This document shows positions 41,425 to 53,400 of a DNA stretch of 64,000 bases, piece after piece. The DNA comes from Lucifuga dentata (Eukaryota; Chordata; Actinopteri; Ophidiiformes; Bythitidae): positions 111,653 to 175,652 of the forward strand of contig VXCM01000698.1 of NCBI GenBank assembly GCA_014773175.1. The letters are read 5' to 3'. Made by a program: the position numbers and the translations under genes. Within the stretch, counting starts at the first letter, position 1; each line of letters begins with the position of its first letter. The notes under the pieces were generated by a model. It was not told the DNA's origin. It saw only the letters and a program-made list of their open reading frames with translations, and ran no database searches.

Positions 41425-44400
41425 ATGGAAAATCCTGAAGACGACATAGCTGTAATTGGGATTGGATGCAATTTCCCAGGAGGTAAGATTGAAATATGAT
41501 GCAAAAGAAGGGCTATTTTCTCTGAAATAGTTTTTCAGGCTAAATTAACAGGCAATTTCTAACTATTGCAGTACATTTGTTTTTAGGTGAAGGTTTGGAC
41601 AACTTTTGGAGAGTTCTGTTGGAGGGAAAAAACTGTGCTGTAGATATTCCTGCAGAAAGGTTTGATAGCGCTGTTTGGTATGATCCTGATGGTACTAAAC
41701 CTGGAAAGACGCACACAACCAAAGCTGCTCTTATCAAAGGGTAAGTGTGTAACATTGTGATATCTGATTTGATAGATTCTTGGTTTTTATGTTACTTATG
41801 GTTCCTCTGTAACCCCTTCAGGTTTAATGAGATTGACCACAAGTTTTTTGGCATCAGTGAAGCAGAGGTTGACTTCATGGACCCTCAGCAGAAGCTACTT
41901 CTACAATGCACATACAGGGCATTAGAGGATGCTGGGATAGCTATGGAGAGCATCAGTGGAAGCAGAACTGGAGTTTATATAGGTAACTGCTACTTCTGAA
42001 TCTGGTGATTTTGTACATTTGAGCCCAATAAATACTACCAAATACATGTTAAGTTACTGACAAACATTTTCCAAAACATAAAACAGTATTTTAGTTTCCT
42101 GTTATTTCACCAAATCCCATCTCTTTTAAAATCAAATGTTCAGGTGATACACACCTTAAAATTCAGTGTTTTGTCTGCTAACACATACATACAAATGTAG
42201 AAGGCATGGTCATTTTTAATTTCTCAGTAAAAGCCGTCTTCTCCTGGGACTATATTCCCTGGCGGAGATATACATTTTTATTCCCTGCAGCTCCAGTTAA
42301 ATTATGTTACTTCAACAAAAACATTTAACAGACACCATATTCACTGTGATGGATTAATTGTCTCAAGCATGTTTCAAGTCTCTACAAGTTGATTTTCATA
42401 GTGTGCTGGAAAGAACTGAAACCAATGGTAGTTTGGAAGGTAGAAAAAACAATTCCAAAATGTACCCCTCCAGTAGCATGTTTTGGGAAATGTTATCGGT
42501 GATGTAACCGGTACACGTGGGTTATATGTAATGGTCTCAAACAAGTAAAACCACCAGTATGGTCCTTTAAGAGTTTCTGTGACAACATCCCGATTTTAAC
42601 CTGCTGTGATTTTGGGTTGTAGGTCTCATGAACAGGGACTATGAGATGCTCCAGAGTAACAGACCCGACACTATGACCCACTATACTTGCACTGGGACGG
42701 CCATGAGCGTTGCTGCCAACAGAATCTCCTTCAGCTTTAATCTCACTGGCCCTTCTTTTGCCATTGACAGTGCCTGTTCCTCATCTTTGGTGGCACTACA
42801 TTTAGCCTGCCAGGCTATAAAGCAAGGTACTAAATCAGCCTCTTCCTGACAGATATTATAAAATTAAACTAATCATTGCATGACATCTACATGTACTTCA
42901 TTTAATAACCTCATTCTCAACTAGGAGATTGTGAGATGGCTCTGTGTGGAGGGGTCAGCTGCATCATAGAGCCAAGAGTGTTTGTTGCTCTCAGCAAGGC
43001 CAAGATGATCTCATCTGAAGGCATCAGCAGACCTTTTTCCAGCAGGGCAGATGGTTATGGCAGAGGGGAGGGATGTGGGGTTGTGCTCTTGAAGCCCCTG
43101 CAAAAAGTAAGTACATTATACTTTGATTTTATAGTCATTTCATGTATCTGAAACAATGCATATGTACAAAATATGTGCTTCCCCTATATAGCTATCAAAG
43201 ATCATATTATGATAATTGCATCTGGACTAACAATAAAATAAATAAACAACAGTCAGTCTGCTAATGACATTACTTTCTATACAAAGGCTTTGAGAGACTA
43301 CAACAAGATTTGGGGTATCATCAGCAAAACGGCAGTCAACCAAGATGGACACTCAGTCACCCCGATGACCAAGCCCTCCATGGTTCAACAAGAGGGGCTG
43401 CTGCGGAGAATCTACTCAGAGTCTGACCTTCTAAACGTCCAGTACATCGAGGCTCATGGGACTGGAACCCCAGTTGGAGATCCGACAGAAGCAGGAAGCA
43501 TCTCAAATGTCATTGCTAAAGCCAAACCTGCTGATTCAGATACCCTCTGGATTGGATCTGTCAAGGGCAACATTGGGCACACTGAATCTGCAGCTGGAGT
43601 TGCAGGACTCATTAAGGTACTGTTAATGATGAAACATGAAATGATTGTTCCCTCAATTTTCTACTCTGATGACAGTGCAAGTGTAGATGTAAAAGCTCTG
43701 AGGATAAGCATTCCCATTAAACCCGAGAAATGGGTGACAAATGGGTCATTAGAGAGGGTAGCTGGGATCAACAGCTTTGGGTTTGGAGGCACAAATGCAC
43801 ATGCAATCGTGAAAGAGTACAAACAGATCACTTTTCGTGCACCTATCCCAAATAAATGTCCACAGGTCTTGGTGATGTCTGCAGCCTCGGAGAAATCACT
43901 GCTATTGTCCATCTCTGACACTCACCAAAGGTTTTTCAAATATCAAACCGTTGACATACAGGCATTGTCGTACACCTCAGCATGTGGGAGGAGTCATTCC
44001 AAACACAAATACAGGAAGGCCTTCCCAATATCATCCCTCTCAAATTTAGACCAACGACTAACTTCCGCAATCAAATCAAAGATCGAGGCAACAAAGTCAG
44101 ATGTTCAGTTGGTGTTTGTGTTTTGTGGGAATGGGGTTGCGTACAGAGGGATGTGTAAGGAGCTTCTAACAGAAGTGCCTGTTTTCAGGCAGAAGGTCAG
44201 AGAAGTTGAGAATCTTTTCCAGAGTTATAAAAGCATCAGCATCAACCAAAAGCTTACTGGCGACTATGATAATGATTTCACCACCCCAGATGTTGTCCAG
44301 CCTCTTCTTTTTGCTATTCAGGTTGGCATTGCCACTGTTCTAAAGCACTGGGGTGTCAAACCTGATATCATTCTTGGACATTCTGTTGGTGAGGTTGCCG

Positions 44401-47400
44401 CTGCTCACTGTTCTGGCCTCTTGTCTCTTGAGGATGCCGTGAAAGTGCTGTACCACCGCAGTTCTCTTCAGAGCAAGGTCACAGGAGGGAAAATGCTTGT
44501 GGTTGGTAATGTGGCTGTAAAAGATGTATTAAAAATCCTTCCAGTCTTCTCTGGGAAGATCTGTGTGGCAGCTTATAATAGCCCTCAGTCCTGCACTTTG
44601 TCAGGAGATGAAGACGCAATAGACACTCTCCATCAGAGGCTGAAGATCATGTTTGCGGGTAAAAATCTCTTCACACATGTTTTAAGTACTCCAGCAGCAT
44701 ACCACAGCCATATGATGGATCCTATCCTGGATGACATTGAGAAACATATTCATTCTTTGGACGTCAACAACACAGAATGCAAGCTTTTTTCAACAGTAAC
44801 TGGAGAAAGACATTCAGAAGTTGACTTTTGCACTGGCAGATATTGGGCAAAAAACATCCGAGAGCCTGTTTTATTTGAACAAACACTGCATGCTGCCACC
44901 AAGGACCAGCACTCAAGAAGAAATATGGTCTTTGTGGAGATCGGGCCTCGTAGGGCTCTCCAAAGGAACATACATGAGACTTTGGGAAATGACACCATAG
45001 TTCTTTCTGCTGTGCAACCAGAGAAAGCTTATGAGACAATCCTGTCTACGGTTACGAAACTATTTGAACTGGGCATCCATGTTGACTGGCATCAGCTCTA
45101 TAGTGGTAGCAGGACGTTTCCCACAGCCCTCCCAGTCTATCAGTTTGATAACCTGAAGAAAGAGTTGTATTTTGAAGCTGTGAGAAAAGGAATAGAGCCA
45201 TCTGTTTTTGCTTCCCATATGCTGATTTCCCAAAGAAAACAGAATACAAAGTATGAGTGTAACCTCACACTCGAGACAGAACCCTATGTTTGGGAACATA
45301 AAAACAATGGTGTTCCCACTGTCCCAGGAGCATTCTACGTTGAACTAGCTTATGCTTCAATAATGGCAAGTTTACGGCAAAGGAAACCGATCTCCCTGAT
45401 CCAGCTCAGTGTGACATTTAACAAAGTGTTTACACTGAACTCAAACTGTCACCAGTTAAAAGTAACACTGGAGCATGCAGAGAATGAGGCTACATTTACA
45501 ATACGGTCTTCTGCTGCAATGCATGCCTCTGGAACATACAGGTGCACAAATGGACAGCCGTTGTTTGAGGAACAAACCATTTGCCTGGACATTATCTCCC
45601 AAAGGTGCAAATTGTTGATGCAGAAAAAAGAGATTTATTCAATTCTTTCTCAAACAGGATTTGAATATGGTTCTGTTTTCAGACAACTCAATGAAGTGCA
45701 TTTTGGAGATGAATTCAGGGAAGCTGTGACAGCAATTCACATCCCAGGGGAAATTCTGAAACATCTTCATGATTATTTCATCCACCCTGTGTTACTGGAC
45801 TGTTTCCTGCAAATGACTGCTGTAGTAGCTATCAGACGGCTAACAGCCAAGCAGGGATTCCCTTCAGCTATTGGCAGTGTAGCTGTATCAGGGCCACTAC
45901 AAGAGGAAATGGTCATGTATTTACGAGCAACTGAAGAGACTCCAGACTTCCTTGATGTATGTGGGTGCTTTTGCACTGCAGAGGGGCATGTACTGGTGGA
46001 ACTAAAAGAGGTAAGGATCTCATTTTTGGGCCCTTGCACAAATGTTCCTCAATCACTGTTCCTCCACAATGAGCTTGTCTCAATTCCTGATGATAGAGAC
46101 TTCCAGTGCAAAATAAAAGCCATTGTTTTTGAAGATGAACTCGGCATTGCTAAAGCACTGAAGCCACATATACATCCAGAGTCGACTTTTGTGAAGAGCA
46201 GAGAGAATTGGATGCCAAACCAACTTCAGCAGTTAGTGTTTTGTACACTTGAAGCTAATTTAGATTTGAAAGATGTTCTTTTCATTTGGGGTGTGCAGAA
46301 CCTGGATCACCTATCCTCTGAGAAGACACTGGAATGCTTGGTGACTTGCTGTGACTTATTTCGCCAGATTGTTCTGGCCTTGAATGAGAGCAAACGCTCT
46401 TGCACAGTCCATGTCATAACATACAGATCAACAGAAAAGACTGTGGACCACATTAGTCCTGGTTTTGTCCTACCTGGTATGATGAGGGCTTGTGCAGCGG
46501 AGATGGCAGGTCTTTCTTTTCAGCTGATTGACCTTGCTTCTGTCACCAGTGAAGACAGTGAAAAACTGGTTCACATAATAAACACCTGCAAACTGCAAGA
46601 GGTCATGATCAGCAAAGGGCAGCTGTCAGCAACAAGAATAGTGAGGACCCCCATAAAAAATGAGGCTTTATGTGAGGATGACATGCATTCAGTATATTTG
46701 AGGAACTTTGTCCTACAAACTACAGATCCATACAGAATGGCAAGTCTGTCTGCCATCTGCTGTGACACAAATAGAAATGTTGTCCAAGAGAAGTCAGTTG
46801 AGATTCAGCTTGCCAATGTGTGTGTGCATACATCTGATTACTTTCCTGTCAGCATTTCACATTTGAATTACAGTAAAACAATGTATTGGAACAAGCATAC
46901 ATCTCAGAATCACAAGCTTCTGGCTTTAGATTTTAGTGGCATTGTCACAGCAGTTGGAAAAGATGTTCATAATCTCAGAGAGGGAGATCATATTGTTTCT
47001 TGTTATCCTGTAGCTGCTGCTACAAAGATTATAATTCCTGAAGCTGTGTGCTACAATACTAAGAGATTACCGTTTCTGAGAGAGACTCCGTGTGTGTCTT
47101 ACTTCATTCTGGCATGGGAGATCCTCCAGAGAATGCTGCCTAAAGTCAAAAAACAACACAGAAAGTTGGCAATTATCTCTTCCAAATCAGCCTCTGCTCT
47201 GATGAAAGTTTTAGCTCTGACAGCAAACAGATCAGGCTGGAATGTCACCTCTCATCTTCATTTCAGAGGAGAACTTCTGAATACTGATTGCTGTCATGCA
47301 TTTGTTTTTCTGCCTCCATTTGATTGCTCTTGGCAGGGAATAAATGATAGATGTAGCATTGAAAGTCACACTGTTTTTGTGTGTAGCAACCACATGTCAT

Positions 47401-48764
47401 CCTCATTCTCAACAAACATGACTGCATGGAAGAGTGATCACATGCATGTACTTAATGTGTCTGATGTTCTCCAGAAAAACAATCTGAAGGCACAAAAAAG
47501 GCATATCTTTCATTGGCTGCTATCACTTGGCTTTGATACAGTATCTCTACCTCTGAAAAGGGAAATATTTCAGTTATCAAAGACAGCAAAAGCTCAGACT
47601 GATGCAGATGCAGAGTCCTACTTCACAACAAAGACGGTGCAACAAGTGGTTTTAGACCATGGGCAATCTGATTGTCCCGTGTCTGATGTCCCTGTACTTA
47701 GAAGGGAAAGAGAAGTATTCAAACACAGAGGCATTTATATTGTAACTGGGGGACTCACTGGTTTGGGACTTGAGACAGTAAAGTTCATTGCTCATAATGG
47801 CGGAGGTTGTATTGCAACGCTCTCCAGAAGGACTCTGTCTGAAATGCAGTTTGAAAAGGAACTGATCCAGAAAAGATATGGGGTGGCCATCATACATGTC
47901 CAGTGTGATGTTTCTGTGTCGGTGCAAGTCATGGAGGCAATCTCAAAGATTGAGAAAAGGTTTTCTTCTTGTCCAATCAAAGGAGTGTTTCATAGTGCTG
48001 CAGTGTTACATGATGCACTGATTGAGAACCTTGATCGCTCCCTCTTCCAGAAGGTGTTACAACCAAAAGTGAGTGGGGTTCTAAATCTTCACTATGCAAC
48101 ACTGCACAAGAAACTTGATTTCTTTGTGTGTTACTCCTCCATCTCTTCGTTCATTGGTAATGCTTCGCAGTGTAACTATGCAGCAGCCAATTCCTTCCTT
48201 GACACATTCTGTCACTACAGGAGAAACCTCGGACTTGCTGGACAGTCCATCAACTGGGGTCCTTTGAATCTCGGTCTTCTGTTGAAGAAAGACCATTTCC
48301 AAAAGTTCCTGGAGGCAAAAGGGATGGTGACTATGGATTTGTGTGAGTTTCACAAGGCTCTTGAAAAATCTCTTTGCTTGAACAGACCACAACAAGCCAT
48401 TTGTAAATTCAACTTCAAAAATCTAAACGTTCATGTTCTTTCGCAAAATGTGTCTCTCAGAGAACGACTGACAGGGTTGGTAGAAATGGAACTAAAAGAT
48501 AGCATAAGTAATGAACCCAGAGTTCAGCATTTGTCCTCCACACATGAAAGCGTGAGAATAATCGTCAGTGACGTAAGCAGTGTTAGCATAGATGAGCTGG
48601 ATGATGGCGCAACTCTGTGTGTGCTGGGGATCGACTCAATGTTGGCCATGACACTACAGAACAAGATTTTTCAAGAGACTGGTGTAAATGTCCCTTTGGT
48701 TAGAATATTGGACCCCAACACCACACTGGCAACCTTGGTAACTATTGTACTGAATAGTGGATGA
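41425..48764 (+). CDS. Type I polyketide synthase 'PKS-A' (vertebrate pks1 type), complete
   Basis: Iterative FAS-like polyketide synthase. Coding exons: 41425-41482, 41587-41740, 41822-41982, 42623-42826, 42925-43106, 43287-48764; 2078 aa. KS ~8-430 with Cys176 (DSACSSS), His310 (HGTGT) and His351 (NIGHTES). AT has Ser619 (GHSVGE), Arg644 and AAYHSHMM, the latter closest to malonyl-type AT. DH has His924 (HKNNGVPTVP) and Asp1091 (HPVLLDCFLQ). An MT-like spacer without recognisable motifs follows. The ER-like fold at ~1425-1720 has lost its glycine-rich nucleotide motif (around 1548-1560, IISSKSASALMK). KR has GGLTGLG 1741-1747 and Tyr1884/Asn1888 (YAAAN). ACP Ser2037 is in LGIDSM. There is no thioesterase; the protein ends 41 residues after the ACP serine. 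Fish and bird relatives are linked to otolith nucleation (medaka, zebrafish pks1) and parrot psittacofulvin pigment (budgerigar MuPKS). FASN is excluded by the missing TE and dead ER. Confidence 0.93.
42003..42570 (-). mobile_element. MITE-like TTAA element, copy 6, in PKS-A intron 3
   Basis: Copy-1-type orientation. The right end GGTCCTTTAA is intact (TTAA at 42567-42570). The left terminal ~16 bp are missing, and the element begins only about 20 bp after the exon 3 donor. Confidence 0.82.
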
Positions 48765-50475
48765 TGTTCTGTGATATATAAAAGAATTCTTAAATCATAT
48801 TATGATGAATAAGAAATGCTTATGGGGCTGTTCTGTTTCACTGCTGAGGTTTTGTTGAAATTGACATCAGTATTTGCTTATGCTGCACAACCCTACAAAT
48901 GTTAACATTACTTTTTAACGTGTTTATCTGTAGTTATAATTTTGATTGATTAAGCAACCATTTATATTCCATTTTGAATCTCCTACTTTATTATTATTTT
49001 TATGTCTTTTGCTGCAACAGTGACCAAATTTCCCACCAGGATCAAGTCACTGAATAGTGGTAGAATGCATCATTGACTATTGAAATGTAAATACAGAGCG
49101 GTGTACCATTTTGCACTTAATGCCTTTGACCTTTGAAGAGCTTTTATTTGAAAACATGTTTTTGTTTTTGTTTTTTTTTTAAAAGAATGTACTATTGGTC
49201 AATGTAAAAAACAAAAAATTAAATCAGCACAAGAAACATGATTTGATACAGTGTGCATTTTTACTAATTCCACAAATTTCCAATAAAACAGGATGACACT
49301 GTAAGTCCAGAGTAGTAATTGAAGGCCAAGCATTAATAGTGCATCGTGTAATCTTTTAGTGCATGTATTACTATGGGGCTGAAGGCATATAAAGTATATA
49401 AGGTGCCATTTCTATCAACTAATCATGCCTTTCATAACTTTGTGGTACCATATTTACCATAGTAAATAAAGAAAATGTATTATGCGTGTGGATGTTGCAG
49501 CTCATTGTCATTTTTTTCATTTTCATTTATTTTATTTTTTTTTTATATTTAGTGCATTTGGTCATTCTGTGGTCTGGAATTATGGTTGGGTGTCATGCCT
49601 GTTTTTTTTTTTTTAGTATTTTTATTTAACTGACTTACAAAAATATATGCATATTTTTTACACAATTAAAGTGACAGTAATTGGCACATTTACATTTAAT
49701 CAGTTTTATTGTATTTCATAGTATAGGTGGAATGTCAAACATGCAAAGATGTTATTTTCTAGCTTTCATTGTAGTGGCAGTGTTTCTAAAATAATCTCCT
49801 TGCACATAAGGTTTGATAAGTTATGGTTCAAATGATGTTCCATCATCATAAAGTTGATGAGCTAAAAGTTAGAAGAAACACTGAATATGAATGAAAAACA
49901 AAACAGATGAAGAGGCCCATGGATAAAACATAATGGTTGAACCCAAAACTTACAAACATAAAATTAAATATTTACATTTATGAAAAATTAACTAAAATAA
50001 CATGTAATATTTACAGAAATTACATGTATTATTTACATAAATTACATGACTTTAAACACTATTATAAAATCTGTTATCTGAGACAAACTATTTATGGTCT
50101 AATTAATTATAATGCTATTTTCATTCTCAACACATTAATGATTACGAGTGAAAGTTTAATTTTAAAAAAACCCACTGGATATGTCTTCATAAAATTAGGT
50201 AAACTGACATTAAATTGTTAAAACAATATAAAACAACCTTTTTACAATGCCAAAAGTAATCCAAACAATAGGCACAACCAAACAGTTTCAAAAACAAAAG
50301 AAAATGTAAAATTCACTATAAACACATGGCATTAATTTAGCAGCAAAATACCTGTAAGTTGTATTGTCATGGCAATTGCTAGCTTATTAATAAAGTTAAA
50401 GACAAAATCTTCAATTAGTCCAATATTACAATGTTGTGATAACTGGCACTGCTTTAAAATCTGCACACGACATTT
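48765..50475. other. Convergent 3' UTR region between PKS-A and PKS-B
   Basis: Contains PKS-A polyadenylation candidates (AATAAA at 49282-49287 and 49465-49470). On the minus strand there is an AATAAA at 49705-49710 for PKS-B. The sequence is A/T-rich with no coding signal. If the later signals are used the two transcripts come very close or overlap. Confidence 0.55.
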
Positions 50476-53400
50476 TTACAATCTGGTTGAAAGAGCATCC
50501 AGGTTTTCAATCTGGTTTGATTGATAACCAGACTCTTGGTTATCAATCAAATTTCCACCTCCACCTTCTTCACTTAGCACAACTACCACTGTTGACAGGG
50601 TGGCGTTTGGATCCAGCAACTTAACCAAAGGCACGTTCACACCTCTCTCTTGGAAGATAAGATTCTGCAGAGTCATAGCCTGCATTGAGTCAATGCCTAA
50701 GGATGAAAGAGGAGTTTCATCATGCAGCTCATTCTTGTTCATGTCGATGGTCTCACTAAGCAGAGATACAATGTACTCTTTTGGCGAGACAGACTCAGTT
50801 TGTTTAGTTTCTGACTCTGCCTCTTTTGATGTTTGGAATGCCTCCTCTACTAATGCCACCAGACGACTGGTCAAGGCAACATTCTGAGAGAGGATGTTGT
50901 ACCTGATATTTCTGAAGTGAAACCTGCAAACAGCCTGTTGGGGTCTGTTTATCACCAGGCACTGTTCCAGACCTTTATGAATCTCAGCCACATCCAACAC
51001 CATCATCCCCTTTGCCTCCAGAAAGCGCTGGAAATGCTCTTTGTTCAAGAGGAGACCAAGGTTCAGAGCTCCCCAGTTGATAGACTGTCCGGGGAGCCCG
51101 AGTTTGCGTCTGTACTGACAAAACAAGTCAAGAAAGGAATTGGCTGCTGCATAGTTTGTTTGTGATGCATTTCCCAGAAAAGCTGAGATGGAGGAGTAAC
51201 ATACAAAGTAATCTAAAGGACAGGACTGTGTTGCATGGTGCAAATTGAGAGCACCATTTACTTTGGGTTTGAAAACCTTCTCATAGAGAGATATATCGAG
51301 AGTCTCAATCAGCCCATCATGCAAGACAACTGCACTGTGAAACACCCCTCTGATTGGACAAGCAGGGAATTTCTGGCCAATGACGCCAATAGTCTTGTGC
51401 ACTTGCTCAGAGACAGATATATCACACTCCATACAGGTGATGCATGACCCACATTGTCTCTCCATGTTGTCTATATCTTTTTGCACATCTGGTGTGGGCC
51501 TGCTCCTGGAAAGTATGACAATGTATTCACCCCCTCTCTGTGAGATGAACTTTACAGTTTCAAAACCCAAACCAGAGAGACCGCCTGCCACAATGTACAC
51601 AGCTCTCTTTCGGAAAAGCTGTTTTTTTGTTGGCAGCAATGGAATGTCAGACAGTGTATTATTGACATCTTTTTCCAGAACCACAACAGGCAGTTTCTTT
51701 GAGCAGAAGTATGATTCTGGTTTCTCCAAAGAAAGGGTGTCAATGCTTTCTGATTGCTCATTCTGAAAGGTAAAGCTTCCAAGAGTGAATTTCTTGCTCA
51801 AGTTCAAGGATTTGAGCCACTGATAAATGTGTGGCCTCTGTGCCCGCAGGGATCCTTTTTGCAAAATGGTTGGCATGTGAATTGTCTGCATGTGAACACT
51901 TTCTTTTACACAATGCAACACATCTTGAACCTGCAAACTCGGAATCTGTAATTCACAGACAATGACAACATTTTGGACACCAGGAAAGCTGCTAATTTTA
52001 GCAAGCAGCGTTTCATCAAATGGAGGCAGGAGGATAAATGAATCTATTTGATTCACATCTACAAAAGATCCATTGCATTGTGTGCCGACAATCACATTCC
52101 AACCTGATCTATGACATGTGAGAGCCAAAACTTTCATCAGAGCAGAGTCAGGAACAGAGGATATGATTCCGAGATGGTGTTTGGCTCTGGGCAGTGCTCG
52201 ATGCAGGATCTCCCATGCTAGTACAAAGTAGGAAATACAGGGTATTTTTTGAAGGAATGAGAAGCGTTTGGTATTGTAGCACACATCCTCTGGAACTCTG
52301 ACCTTGTTGGCTGCCACAACAGGGTAACAGGATGCAACATGGTCTCCGACTTTCAGTTTTCTAACATCCTTTCCGACTGCTGCAACGGTACCACTGAAAT
52401 CAAGAGCAAGCAGCTTGTGGTTCTGAGATGAGTGTTTGTTCCAGTAAAGTGTCTGGCCAAATTTCAGATGCGATGCACTGACAGGGAAGTAATCAGATGA
52501 ATGAACGCATATATTCCTGAGTCGAATTTCAACTGACACATCACTGACTGGCTGGTCCTTCTCATCAAAATGAGTGGCCCTAAGTTTAGTCATCTGATGT
52601 GCATCAGCTGTCTGAAAGGTGCAGGTCTCAGACATTGTCGAGGAAAAACTGCCCTCTGAACTGTCAGTGGTTTCCGGTCTGGTATGGACAATGGAAGGTT
52701 TCAAAATCAACCCATCTTTCACTACCAGTTCTGGGTATTTGCTGCAAGGATACGATCTTAAGACCTGAGACAGAGCTGCGATGTCCTTATCAGAGACAGT
52801 GCTTATGTCAATGATCTGAAAGGAAAGATCTGGTATCTCTGCAGAAAATGACCTTGTCATGCCAACGACAGCAAAACCGGGACTTAAGTGGTCAAGTGTG
52901 ATGTCAGAAGAACAGTAGGTTATTGCTCTGATGGAGTTTGGAAAGTGTATTACCTTGAGTTCGAGGACTATTTGCCGGAAGATCTCACAACAGCTTGCCA
53001 AATTCTGCAGGACAGCATCAGTCACCAATGAAGTGAGGTTTTCTTTACCCCACAAGAACAAGACCTCATCAAAGTTTTTCTCAACATCACAGATATTGAA
53101 ATTTGCCAGGAGAGAAGGAAACCCATGGCTCAAGATATCTTTTGCATGTGTGTAGGGAATGTATCTAGATCTTGAGTCCAAGTGTTGTTGCAGGGCTTTA
53201 GAGATCCCTACATCGTCACAGAAGACCAAGGCCTTGGGAGGGCAAGCAGATGCAGTGTCTTCATGGCTTACATTGTATTCATTATGGTAGAAGTATTCCT
53301 CAACTACATGAGAGCGGCTGCCAAGGTATTTGATTTGGGCATGCTTAACCTCAACCAACACTCGGCCTTCTTTATCTGTGAAGCAACCACACACCTCAAA

